This document shows, in pieces, positions 24,625 through 35,910 of a stretch of 64,000 nucleotides of DNA. The notes below the pieces were generated by a model that searched no databases, had not been told where the DNA came from, and saw nothing but the letters and a program-made list of their open reading frames with translations. Where the stretch lies: NCBI RefSeq assembly GCF_902686445.1, contig NC_062214.1, positions 48,493,454 through 48,557,453 of the forward strand. Reading direction: 5' to 3'. This DNA is from Sciurus carolinensis (lineage: Eukaryota > Chordata > Mammalia > Rodentia > Sciuridae). Each line of letters starts with the position of its first letter. Position 1 is the first letter of the stretch. Position numbers and translations under genes: made by a program.

Positions 24625-27401
24625 TGTTGTTGTTGTTGTTTTTAAATAGCGTTTATTTTTTTTAAATGTTAATGCGTGCATTACAGGAAAAATAAAAACA
24701 CAAGCAAAGAACAAAGTCATGCAATCACAAGCAGCTTAGTTGAACATGTCCCTCCAGGTCATGCAAATACATACACAATATCCCATTTTGTGTGATTGAC
24801 GTCGTAGTGTGTATCATGCTTTTCCACACATCATGAATATTCACCAATTCAAAATCCCAAAGCTACATGAGTATTTCTGATAACCAAGAATACACTATAC
24901 TAACTCAATCTGTTATCCTTTCTTGGGGGCAAAAATTTCATTGAAGACAGAAATGGCAACAGGCCTCTAGATAGACATATTGACAGAGTTACAACTAAAA
25001 TAATGCATTCCCTTAATGCTCAATTTAAAATGAGACAAAGCAACAGGATACACCAAGCTTGTTTCATTACCAGATTTCTACTACTAAAGTATTAGCAAGA
25101 ATGCATGTTCCCAGTGAGTTAAAGTATTCCTATAGTACAGCCAGAAGATGCACACACCAGTGGTTCTCATGGAAATGTCAATCCTTGAGCACTTGCTCCC
25201 ATCTTTCCCTGTGTGCACCCCTGTGCCCCTCTGCTGCCAGCCTAATGAGCAAGTCCTGATACATACTACCCAGAGGCAAAGCAATTCCATGTCCCAGATG
25301 CATCTTTTCTATCAATTATAACAAAAAGTTATTTACAAATTGCTAATTCACTAGCTCTACTTTTTATGATTCACTGTCACCTCAGGATATCTAGAAAGGT
25401 CAGATGTTGTGAAATAAAGTATGAACTTTGTGCACAACAAACACAAGTACTTTACCAAAAATGCATATAGATCAAAGGTTATAATCTAAACCTGCCTTCC
25501 AGATATGGAGCTACTAGCAAAGAGCACGTCCCCTCACCCTTCCTCTTCTCCCTCAGCACCATTCCAGTGACTAAATTCAGGAGTACCCCCAGTTCCAAGA
25601 GGTGGATTAACAAGGGTTATTCCCAGAAGACAGTTCTTCCTAAAAACTAACAAAAGGATATTTATATAGGGATTATTTTGCTACTTCTAACAAACTTTGG
25701 GCATTAGGATTTATCCTTTAATACACAGCAATATTAACTAAAATGCACATATAACAATGGCTAGACAATCAAAACTAATCTAAGGGCACAGAGTGCTTCT
25801 CTGTGCATACTTTCTCAATCCCCCACCCACCACTCAGTGAATCTTCCACGTATTCTCCAAGACATCAAGGTCAACAATTCCATTCTCCTAAATGGCAACC
25901 ATTCCTATATAGTAACAAAAAAATACTTAAAATGTATTACTTTAGTCCTCTACTTTTACCATGTGTTGTGCACCTTTAAACATCTGGAAACACTAATGTT
26001 ACCAACAAGGACTTAAGTTTTAAACTATACATACAGTAGCATTGAATAAACTGTAAACACTTACTGAACAAAGGCTATACTCTGAAGCAAACCCCCCTTT
26101 TTTAAAAGGCTAGAATTTGAAAGTGTCTTCCAAACAAGAACATTCTGGCCTAGAACCTTTCCCCTTCTAGTCTCTTATCAACCCAGGGGTCAGATATATG
26201 CTTCTGTAATGCTGAGAGATGACTAACAATTTCACTTCCTAAGTGGTTTTAAGAACAGTCTTTCCTATGAATTTAACACGAAGCGTACTCAATGTGTTAG
26301 TTTACTAACTCTACTTGTCCTACACTGGCAACCTCTTTAATATCTAGATGGACTAGATGTAAATTAGTACTTGTGTCTTTTATATACACTATTTACATAG
26401 TAAAACAAAACTCAGATATAAGAGACAATGGTCAATCTTGCTTTACAGAAAATACACTGGTATAAAGCCCTTTGTATTTTCTTTGAGGAGGACCTCCTCC
26501 TCCTCATGGTCAAAGTCTTCTCCACGTCCTCTAACCCACTTAACAAACGTGGACAAGTGCGGCTCCTAGAGATGGTCCAACGAATCCATTCCAAAGTCAC
26601 TTGCAGAAGACATTTCTGATTTTTAAAAACAAAAGACCATTTACAAGACGTTATTTTCTAACTACCAGACCTTGGCAACCTCTTCACATTGAGAATGTCC
26701 AGATGTAGCACACGTTCTAACAGGTTGGGGGCGAGTTGAGAGCAGCTTTTTCATATTATATACACAGGCCTTCTACACAAGGCCAAGAAATCTTGCCCAG
26801 CTGGTGACCATGGGGTTTGACTCCAGGAGAAGGAAGGCCAACCGCCCGGGCGCTAACCGTTCCACCCGTTGTCGTCTTGGGGGCTTCGCTCACCTTCCAG
26901 GACGGTTAGGGCCTTTGTTTGCCTGTCTGGATAAGGCGTGGTCTGGAAGGGCCGCACTGGGCCCTAGTCTGCGCGCTCCTCTGTCTAATGCGTGGCAGAG
27001 GTTTCCAGCGTCCACCTCCTCCGAGGGCCCTGGAAGCCCCTGCCGGCCTCCACGGCATTCGGGCGGCCGCCAATCTTCTCGCCCGCCACACCTGCCCCCA
27101 CCCAAAGGCGCCAAGAGATCCGGGGCAGCTTCGGCTGGAATGGACAGGACTGGGCCCGAGACCCAGATGGGTCCAGGGGCCGGGATCCGACAAGTCGCCC
27201 GCTGGCATCAGGTCATCCAGCCAGGGGAAGAGACTTGCAGGTCCTTCACAGGCAGGGCCAGCCAGTGGGCAGTCGCAGCGGGAGCTCCGGAGGTCTGCAG
27301 GGAAGAGACCGCGGCCTGTCCGCGGGCCCCCAGCTCACCCGCCGGCCTGAGGAGAGCAGGCAGGCGGCACTCCGTTTCTCACCACGCTCCAGGCCCGAAC
27401 T
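24625..27401 (-). pseudogene. Processed retrocopy of an unidentified mRNA
   Basis: Fifteen bases, CCCAATTGCTCTTTT, lie at both ends (24610-24624 and 27402-27416), an exact target duplication. Read on the - strand, the insert starts GC-rich near 27401 and becomes AT-rich after about 26800. It ends with AATAAA (reverse complement near 24652), CGCTATTTAAAAAC and an AAC-rich tail. The pre-insertion site on the - strand reads TTTC then AAAAGAG, close to the L1 endonuclease TT/AAAA site. No introns are apparent. I could not recognise the parent gene. Open stretches of about 75-100 codons exist in two frames of the 5' part and a short frame ends GEDFDHEEEEVLLKEN near 26470, but stops separate them. 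Most of the length is likely 3' UTR. Confidence 0.78.
26800..27401. other. CpG-rich 5' end of the retrocopy
   Basis: About 600 bases of clearly higher GC with many CpG dinucleotides (CCGCCCGGGCGC, GGGCGGCCGCC) in an AT-rich neighbourhood. It matches the 5' UTR or first exon of the parent mRNA. High GC removes stops and creates 140-200-codon frames on the + strand, which are antisense artefacts. The CpGs are not strongly decayed, consistent with a fairly recent insertion or low germline methylation (inference). Confidence 0.7.
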
Positions 27402-27446
27402 CCCAATTGCTCTTTTGAAAGGTTGAATAAAATTGGCCTCTGCTAG

Positions 27447-27645
27447 GCCTGGTGGCACACGCCTGTGATCCCAGTGGCTCAAAAAGCTGCGGCAGGAGGA
27501 TCGCAAGTTCAAAGCCAACTTTAGCAAATTAGCAAGACCCTAACTCTAAAGTATTAAAAAAGTACTGGGATGTGGTTCAGTGGTTAAGCCGTTAAGCACC
27601 CTTGGATTCAATCTCCAGTACCAAAAAAAAAAAAAAAAAAATCAG
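27447..27645 (+). mobile_element. B1-dID dimeric SINE
   Basis: The head has GCCTGGTGGCACACGCCTG and AGGATCGCAAGTTCAAAGCC (7SL/B1-like). The tail has GGGATGTGGTTCAGTGGTTA and GGATTCAATCTCCAGTACC (ID-like), then a run of about 17 A. This head-tail fusion is the B1-dID type known from squirrel-related rodents. Confidence 0.9.
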
Positions 27646-27765
27646 CCTGTGACTAATCATATTATTTTTCTCCATAATTGTTTTCTAGACTGGGGAGTGG
27701 GTGGAAAATCACATTTTCTGAATATTATTGTTAATTCTTTTGGTAGTTTATAATACATAACTATA

Positions 27766-28196
27766 TATTAAGGTTTAGATATGAAGTGTCCCCCCAAAAC
27801 TCACTTGTGAGATAATGCAAAAAGGTTTAGAAGTGAGATGATTGGGTGTTGAGAGTCTTAATCTGTGAATTAATCCCTGATGGAATTAACTGAGTGGTAA
27901 CTGGAGGCAGGTGGGGTATGGCTGGAGGAAGTGTTTAATTGGGGGTGTGGCTATGGGGTATATATTTTGTATCTGAAGAGTGGAGTCTCTCTCTGCTTCT
28001 TGATTGCAATGTGAGCTCTTTCCTTCTGCCACACTCTTCTGCCATGATGTCCTACCTCACCTCAAGCCCTAAGGAATGGAGTAAGCCTTTATGGACTAAG
28101 ACCTCTGAAACCATGAGCCCTCAAATAAACATTTTCTCCCAACGACTGTGCTGGCCGGGTCCTTTAGTCACATCAGGGAGATAGCTGACTAAAACA
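27766..28196 (+). mobile_element. MaLR-type solo LTR, local family copy 4, exact TSD
   Basis: It starts TATTAAGGTTTAGATATG (family start TGTTATGG, decayed) and ends GCTGACTAAAACA. CTATA flanks it exactly (27761-27765 and 28197-28201), a 5-bp ERVL-type duplication. TATA block GGGGTATATATTTTG near 27955, poly(A) signal CAAATAAACATT near 28120. Confidence 0.9.
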
Positions 28197-28201
28197 CTAT
28201 A

Positions 28202-29879
28202 TTTTGCAAAACAGTGACACTTTTGCTTTTTCTGTCCCACATGTTAGGCTTTTTTTCCTTGTCTAAGATAAGTGACAAGGAAAGTGACTAGTGTGCTTCG
28301 GAACAATGTTTCCCTATGAAGGTGGATGTCCTTGGTTTGCCCTCACCTTTAAGGAGAGGTGCCAAGGTGCTTACAGGCAGCATTGTCCTCAGAGTCATGT
28401 ATAACTAATATAGACCCAGCTATGGATCACTATGTTAATCAACCCATATGCTAATAAAAGCACCATTCCTGATGGTTTTGCAACACTTTTGCATGATTAT
28501 ACACTTTTTCTTTGACCTTTATGACCAAGCACTTAAGACACGTACAGATTTACTAGTATTATAATCTTTATGGGCCTGTAATGAATTCCACTTGGTTGCA
28601 TTGAAAGAGCCATCTCACGGGCAGCTGGATTTTTTTTTTTTTTTTTTTTTTTTTTCACCAATACCCTCCTCTGGACTCCTGCACTGAGAGTCTTGCATAT
28701 TTCTGGAGCTGCTGTTTGAAAGTCCAGGGCACAGACAGAACAGTTCTCCCTCCACAGAAGCATGACCACAGTACCGTATGCTTCCTGACTACAGATTGTC
28801 CATCAGTCCTTTCTTTCTTACACTCTAAGAGATTAAATTGTCAGAAAAAATGAGTCAAGGAATAATCCAATGGTCTTCTAATGGAAGCTACCTGCATGAA
28901 TATATTTAGACCTGAGATCACTGGCCAATGCTCTGCCTGCTCATGCCTGCTGTGAGTGAGATCATTAGACCTTTACCCAACCCTTCCCTGGACAAGAAGA
29001 CTGGTGTCTACTCCTGCCACCATGGTGGGCACAACTCTTGATCAATTATCCCCACTGTTCAGGTAGAGGCTCTTGTTGACAGTCACCTGCTGGTGGTCTG
29101 ATGGTCTTTGAGTGCTGAACGGAGTCAGATCAGTGAGTTTCCTGAACTGAGTTTTCCCATTACAACCTTTTGCTCCCTTCTTTGATTTTTCTCCTAATCT
29201 GTTCCTTGGTTTAACTTTTAGATATTTCCCTACATGGGCATGTGAATTCCTAAAATATTCCTCCCCTCCATTATTACCTTCTTGTTGCAAGTTTCTTTTG
29301 GGCAGGATACCCCTTCTTCTGGCATCTTCCAATAGCACATCCCAGCTCAGAGATAGGATCCTTTAGAATTCAATGGACTTCACAGCGAATCATTTCCTCT
29401 CTCTCTTCTGTGTCATATCCCTCTCCCCAATGGTATTTCAGAATTGATCCTCCATTACCTCATGCCCTATATCCCATGGTTTTCTGTCCTAAGTATTGTT
29501 TCTACCATCTTTATTATTCTTTCATCCTCTCTAATAATAAAGACCATGTGCTCTGCAAAACCATCCCTGTATTATCTGGGGCCTTCAGAAACACAGAGAA
29601 TGCATTTAATTCTTGTAGGATCCTATGTTTTCTAAAATATCTAGGATTTCTTTATTTTCTAACTTTTAAGCCTTCGTAAAATGTAATAAAAACTCTCAAA
29701 TTAAAAACATATAACAAAATGACTTAACAGACTTAAACAACTCTGGGAAGTCACAGGACAATATATGAGGTTATTTTCTCATTCATTTGCACAGTGATTA
29801 GACAGATTTACTATGGAAAATTGAATTTGACTGTAACAATCTAAAGTTATTTTGGATAAATAGACTCTGTTGCCCTCTG

Positions 29880-29918
<39 letters not shown>

Positions 29919-30121
29919 CACCTAAATGTCAGTAAACACACAGGTCTATGAACCCTCAGGAGAGCTGGTAAACTGTAATGATACTACTCTGCCATTTCTA
30001 AATTATCCATGGGTCAAAGAGGTTCAAAGAGGAAAAGAAAGGATTTTAAAATTTTTCACCATAAGGAAATGATACATACTGGAGGAGATAGATATGTTTA
30101 ACCTAATTTAAACATTATTCA

Positions 30122-30163
<42 letters not shown>

Positions 30164-30290
30164 AAACATTGCATGCTATCCTATTAATATGTACAGTGTT
30201 TGTTTTTATGTACCAGGTAAAAATAAATGTAATTAGAAAATAAAATAATAAAAAATATAAACTTACCAAAGAAAATAAAGATGAACTTAA
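28202..30290. other. Intergenic, no gene seen
   Basis: Contains a poly(T) run at 28630-28655 and another at 29882-29911, either of which could mark an old - strand retrotransposon tail, but neither has a recognisable body or TSD. No coding sequence was recognised. Frames of up to 98 codons near 29042-29679 have no known motif. Confidence 0.45.
30125..30161. repeat. (TA)n microsatellite
   Basis: About 18 TA dinucleotides in a row. Confidence 0.95.
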
Positions 30291-30720
30291 GGAAATAAAA
30301 ATGAAACCAGAACATATCCAAATTTTTGAGGCATGAATTTGAGAAAGATTTCTATCGCAAAATGCAAGAATTAAAAATAAGAAGACTTGAGTCCATCTAA
30401 ACCCTTACCTTAAGAACAAAGAAAAAGATTAAAGAAACCAAAAATGATGAAGAATATAAAGAGAATAAAGATGAGAAGAAAAGTCAGTGAAATACAACAG
30501 AAAAATAATAGAGAAGATCAAATAAATGAGAATTTTTTAGACTAGAAAGACCAATGAAACTGACAAAAGAGGGAAGACTCAAATGAAGGAAACAGTGGCC
30601 ATCACTACAGACCTTTCAGACATCAAAAGGAGAATAGGCCAAACTAAGAATAGCTTGCTCTGCACTCAAAATTTGATAAACTAGATGAATGAAGCATTTC
30701 CTCAAAAAACATAAACTACC

Positions 30721-30935
30721 ATTGGGTACAGTGGTGCATATCTGTAATACCAGTGACTTGAGAGGCTAAGGCAGGAGGATCACAATTTAGAAACCAATAT
30801 AGGCAACTTAGGGAGACCCTGTCTCAAAACACAAAATAAAAAGGTCTGGGGATGCATCTCAGTGGTAGAGCATCCCTGGGTTCAATCTGCTGTACCCACC
30901 CCCACAAAACAAACCAACAAACAAACAAAAAAAAC
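30721..30935 (+). mobile_element. B1-dID dimeric SINE
   Basis: ATTGGGTACAGTGGTGCATA, GAGGCTAAGGCAGGAGGATC and CCTGTCTCAAAACAC (B1 head), then GGTCTGGGGATGCATCTCAG and GGGTTCAATCTGCTGTACC (ID tail), then CAAA-type A-rich end. Confidence 0.88.
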
Positions 30936-31479
30936 TGCAAACAACTCAGCAATAAATAGAAAATTTGCATAACTCTATTACTATTAAGGGAAGAGTAATT
31001 ACTATTACTTATTCATTTTAGGAATCAACCTAATAAAAACTCAGACATATATAGTACTAAAAAAAGATGAAACTTTAGATCAATAGATTTAAAAATATTA
31101 AATAAAGTAAGAACAAATACAGAAAAAGAATTAAATACCATCAGCAAGTGGGGTAGATTTTAAGGATGTAATCTGGTTCCATATTCAAAAATTAATCATT
31201 TTAATCCAACACATCAACAGACTAATGGAGAAACCTGGCTTGATCATATCATCCAATGCAGAAAAGTATTCAATAGAATTGAACACTTATTCATGATGAA
31301 AGCACTCATAAAATATTTAGAGCAGAACATCTTCAATTTGATAAGAGCATCTGCTAAAAGTAGCAGATGAAAGTAGCAGGATGAAAAGTGATATATTATG
31401 CAAACAGTAATCAAGGAAAAGCAGGTGTGACTTTTAATATCAGATATTGTAGAGCAAAGTTTAATTTTTGTTTGCTTTA

Positions 31480-31678
31480 TTTTTGTTTTGTTTTGTTTTG
31501 TTTTTCTTCTTTTAATTTGTAGTAGTGAAGATTGAATCCAGAAGTGCACTACCACTGAGTTGTATCCCCAGCCTTATTTTGTATTTTGAGACAGGGTCTT
31601 GCTAAGTTGCTGAATCTGACTTTAACTTAGGATCCTCCTACTTCGGCCTCATGATTTGCATACACCACCATGCCTTCC
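31480..31678 (-). mobile_element. B1-dID dimeric SINE
   Basis: Reverse-complement order: T-rich TTTTG repeats, GATTGAATCCAGAAGTGC, GAGTTGTATCCCCAGCC, then GAGACAGGGTCTTGCTAAG and GATCCTCCTACTTCGGCC to the B1 head. A possible duplication is AGAGCAAAG (about 31452) and AGAACAAAG (about 31680). Confidence 0.85.
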
Positions 31679-32899
31679 TCAGAACAAAGATATTAAAAGC
31701 AGATTCCGATGAGTTAGAGAAAAGAAATATGGTAGAATGAAAAAAGAAATTAAAAAGTTGTCTGTTAGAAAGTATCAATGAAATAGATAATATACTTGTA
31801 ACCTTGGGGAAAACATAAATAAGCCAAATAGGAAATAATAATGGGGAAATAAAAGAAAAGAAAAAATCAAGGGGCACCCTCTTACTCAGTTCTACACACA
31901 AAGAAAGACACACAAATTGAAAATCTGATGAATTTCTCAGGAAAAATATTATTTTACCAAACTGACCACAATAATGATAAAAAGATCTAACGAGACATAT
32001 TTGCATAGAGTAGAGTACATCTTTAGTGAGTCTGTGACCCACTTCACCTGGCACACCCACAAAGTAACAGCCCAGATGCTTAATAAGGTTAACACAGGTT
32101 AATAAAAGTCAATAATGGTTAATAATAAAATGTCAAGGGTAAGATGTTTCTTTACTATTTGAATTGTTCTCAATCATAGACAAAGAAGAGAATACCCCAA
32201 CATTTTTGTCATGGAACAAATATAATTTTGTGCAAAACAGAAAACTATAAATAAATATCACCTATGGACATAGTTACAAAAATTCCAGACGTGATGGTAG
32301 CAAACAAAATCTAACAGTTCTGAGATGACATTCTAACCCACCACATTTCAAGAGAAATTACAATGAATCATGTAGCAACTTGTGGAGAAAAAGGAAAACA
32401 ATATTACCTTATGCAGAAAAATTTTTCAATATCCAAAATACTCTTTTGCCTTGCCTCTTAGCCATCTCAATTCTAGGACTTTATTCTGCAAATCCCCCTA
32501 CAGAAATATGAACCAACTTATGCTCATTTGTATTTACTGAGGCATTATATATTAGCACCCATATGTTGGAAACAATGCAAACATCTATCCTTGGAGGATT
32601 ACCAGAGTAAACCATGGTATTACCACATATTGGACCACCCTGATGGTATATACCTGCCATGACATGTAGAATAATGAGTCATCTCCAGAATGTTTTTTCA
32701 CTGAAAAGTGAAAAAACAGAATGAAAGAAAACCAAGTATAGGGCAGTGTAAATAAAATGCCTCGTTTTGTACAAAATAAAAAGGGATGTACAATATTGTG
32801 GTTTAGATATAAGGTGTTCCCCAAAAGCTCATGTGTGAGACAATGAATGAGAAAAAGTTTAGTGGTGACAATAATGTAAGAAACAAACAAACAAACAAA

Positions 32900-34083
32900 A
32901 AACAAAACAAAAAAAACACCTAAGAATAAATCTAACTAAGGTGGTAAAAGACCTCTACAATGAAAACTGTAGAACATTGAATAAAGGAAATAAAGAAATT
33001 GAAGGCTTCAGAAGATGTAAAGACCTGCCACATTCATGTACAGGTAAAATTAGTATTGCTAAAATGGTCATACTACCAAAAGCCATATATGGACTCAATG
33101 TAATCTCCATCAAAATATCAGTGACATTCTTCACAGAACTAGAAAAAAAAAGTCATAAAGCTCATTTGGAAAAATAAAAGACCCATAATAGCCAAAGAAA
33201 TTCTGAGCCATAAAAGGAATCCTGGAGGCATCACAATACCTGAATTTAAATGATACTACATAGGTATAATAATAATAACAGACACATGGACCCATGGTAC
33301 AGAATAGAAGACACAGAAACAAAACCATATCTTCGGTCATATGATCCTTGACAAATGCCATGTCCAGTATGGCCAAACTTGCTGTTGTAGCAAGGGGTGA
33401 AGGGGATTAGAAAAATAAGGACTCTCAAATGCAGATTTTGAAGATAAAGCTGGGATCAGGTGGAGTGTTTCTCTCTGATGGAGAAGCAGATCACCTCTTG
33501 ACCGAGTTATCCCACTCCTCAGTTTATACCCAAAGGATTTAAATTAGCATAATACAGTAAGGCAGTCACATCAAGGTTTATAGCAGCTCAATTCACAATA
33601 GCTAGATTGTGGAACTAAACTATATGCCCTTCAACAGATGAATGGATAAAGAAACTGTGGTTATATATACACAATGAATATTGTTCAGTCATAAAGAACA
33701 AAATTATGGTATTTGCAGATAAATGGATGGAATTGGAGAATATCATGCTGAGTGAAATAAGACAAACCCCCAAAACCAAAGACTGAATGTTTTCCCTGAT
33801 AAGTGGATGATGATACACAACAGGGGCTGGGAGTTAGGGGTAAGAGAAAAATGGAGGAACTTTAGATTATGTAGAGGGAAATGAGAGGGAGGAGGATGTG
33901 GGGGTATGAAAGATGGTGGAATAAGACAGACATCATTACCCTATGTACATGTATGATTACATGAATGGTATGAATCTACATCTTGCACAACCATAGAAAT
34001 GAAAAGTCGTACCCCATTTGTGTACAATGAATCAAAATACAGTCTGTAAAAATAAAAAAATAAATTATTAAAAAAAGAAAAAT
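32900..34083 (+). mobile_element. 5'-truncated L1 with complete 3' end
   Basis: It starts in ORF2 (an open stretch with KMVILPKAIYGLNVISIKI at 32941-33177), continues with a deletion to the ORF2 C-terminal part (GAATGGATAAAGAAACTG, GGATGGAATTGGAGAATATC), and ends with a 3' UTR: CCATTTGTGTACAATGAATC then an A-rich tail. The same 3' UTR type closes 38140 and 45955. Frames are broken. Confidence 0.85.
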
Positions 34084-34554
34084 AAAAGAGTTGTGCCAGC
34101 AGTCGTTATTTATAAATGTCTCATTATCAGGTTAAAGACAATGAAAGCATTATTCTTTATATTCAGGAAAGTTACAGAAACTAGGGCATCTATGTAGCTT
34201 TTCTGCAGTTGCAATCTACAGTTGCAAAGTGCAATGTTAGGAGCTTTGTGTAGCTCTCAAGAATTGTTAAAAGTTACTGTAAAGCATGCAGTCTTAGGAG
34301 AAGTAGAACTGGTGAAACATTGTGGTTGTCTAGCATAAGAATTCCTCTATTCCCAGAAACTATGTGCCTGAGATCAAGGTCAGAGGTGATAGAACTCTTG
34401 CACAGAGTCTCCTCATGGAAGGCATTACCACAGCAGCTAAGCATCCTGTGCCCTTGCATAGGAACATTCCCAGGCACCAGGCATGCCACAGTCATGAGGT
34501 CATAAGAGACCCCCAATCTCAGTCACTGCTCTCCCATCCTCTGTCACTGCTCTT
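34084..34554. other. Non-L1 segment inside the nest
   Basis: About 470 bases of moderate GC between an L1 3' end and the next L1 fragment. It shows no L1, SINE or LTR signature. It lies within the interval separating the two LTR halves, so it must have arrived after the LTR, perhaps carried by an L1 or as another element. Confidence 0.5.
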
Positions 34555-35175
34555 CACAAATGTGCCTAAAACATCCATGAGAGAAAAGACAGCCTTTTTA
34601 GCAAATAGTGCAGGAAAAACTGGATATACAAATGTAGAAAAATGAAACTGAACCCTTATCTCTCGTCCTGCACAAAAGTCGATTAAAACATATCAAAGAT
34701 CTAGGAATTAGAACAGAAACTATGCAAATTCTAGAAGAAAATGCGGGGTCAATACTCCATCATATAGGCATAGGCAAAGATTTTCTCAGTAAGACACCTG
34801 AAGCTCAAGAAAAAAATGCCAAGGGTTAATAAAAGGGATAGCACCAAATTTAAAAGATTCTGAACAACAAAGGAAACAGAAAAGTGAGTGAAGAATCTAC
34901 ACAATGCAAAAAGTCTTTGCTAGTTACTCTTATGACAGAGGTTAATATCTAGAATATATAAAGAATTCAAAAAACTTCACACCAAAGATAAGATAAACCA
35001 ATTAATAAATGTGCAAATGAAATAAACAGACCCTTATCAGGAGAATAAATACACATGGTCAACAAATATTTAAAAAAGGTTCAGCATCATTAGCAAATAG
35101 GGAAATGCAAACAAAAACTACACTTAGACTTCATCCCACACCAGTCAGAATGGCAGTCATCAAGAATAATGCTGG

Positions 35176-35273
35176 CTGGGGAGATAGCTCAGTCGGTAGA
35201 GTGCTTGCCTTGCAAGCACAAGGCCTTGGGTTCGATCCCCAGCACTGCAAAGTAAATAAATAAATAAAATAAT
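35176..35273 (+). mobile_element. ID SINE with intact pol III boxes
   Basis: CTGGGGAGATAGCTCAGTCG carries the A box and GGTTCGATCCCC is a perfect B box, followed by AGCACTGCAAAG and an AAAT tail. AATAATGCTGG lies on both sides (35165-35175 and 35274-35284). It is the least diverged ID in the window, close to the tRNA-Ala-type master, and so probably young. Confidence 0.95.
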
Positions 35274-35284
35274 AATAATGCTGG

Positions 35285-35910
35285 ATTTTCAATCCTTTGG
35301 GTATAAACTGAGGAATGGAATAACTGGGTCAAATGGTGGTTCCATTACAAATCAGCATACTACAGTGATGCAGCCACATCAATGTTCATAACAGCTAAAC
35401 TCACAATAGCTAAATTATGGAACAAACCTAGGTGCTCTGCAGCAGATGAATGGATAAATAAAATGCAATACTCACACACAAACACACACACACACACACA
35501 CAGACACACACAATGGAATATTACTCAGCTTTAAAGAAGAATGAAATCATGGCATTTGCTGGTAAATGGAGTTGGAGAGTATCGTGCTAAGCAAAATAAG
35601 CCAAACCCCAAAAACACAAAAGCTGAATTTTTTCTCTGATATGCAGATACTAATGCATAATAAGTGGGGTGGGGCTAAGGCAGAATAGAGTTCCTTTATA
35701 TTAGGTAGAGGGGAATGAAGGGAAGGATAGTAGAATGAAACAGACATTATTACCTCATGTACATATATGAATGTATGACTGAAGTAATCCTATAATATAT
35801 ACATTCAGGAGAATGAGAAGTTATAATTTCATTTATGAATGACTTATCAAAATGTACAAATGTCTTCTACTTTCATGTGCAACTAATTAGAACAAATAAA
35901 AAATTAAAAA
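35285..35910 (+). mobile_element. 5'-truncated L1, inserted in an older L1
   Basis: Starts in the ORF2 C-terminal part (CAATCCTTTGGGTATAAACTG, GAATGGATAAATAAAATGC), includes a CA microsatellite at 35470-35509, and ends with 3' UTR text of the second type (GACTTATCAAAATGTACAAATG, ATTAGAACAAATAAAAAATT). AATAATGCTGG precedes it (35274-35284) and follows the A tail (AGAATAATGCTGG at 35911-35923). Confidence 0.88.

Larger units (their letters stand above)
30290..32788 (+). mobile_element. Old L1 ORF2 remnants, interrupted by SINEs
   Basis: A-rich text with L1 ORF2-type order: CCAATGAAACTGACAAAAG and CCTTTCAGACATCAAAAGG (linker region), TTTTAATCCAACACATCAACAG and CATCCAATGCAGAAAAG (RT region), CAAACAGTAATCAAGG. 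It is too decayed for subfamily. It is cut by B1-dID SINEs at 30721 and 31480. The last part (32200-32788) is only weakly L1-like. Confidence 0.5.

Noticed and set aside
26804..27426. Three long + strand frames (204, 143 and 144 codons)
   Set aside because: They overlap in different frames within the CpG-rich antisense of the retrocopy. High GC removes stops. No frame has a domain or consistent codon use.
28656..28790. Retrocopy body upstream of the poly(T) at 28630
   Set aside because: No poly(A) signal, no recognisable RNA, and no TSD could be found around it.
35176..35260. A tRNA gene
   Set aside because: The A and B boxes are tRNA-like, but the body lacks a foldable acceptor stem, carries an AAAT tail and has a TSD, so it is an ID SINE.
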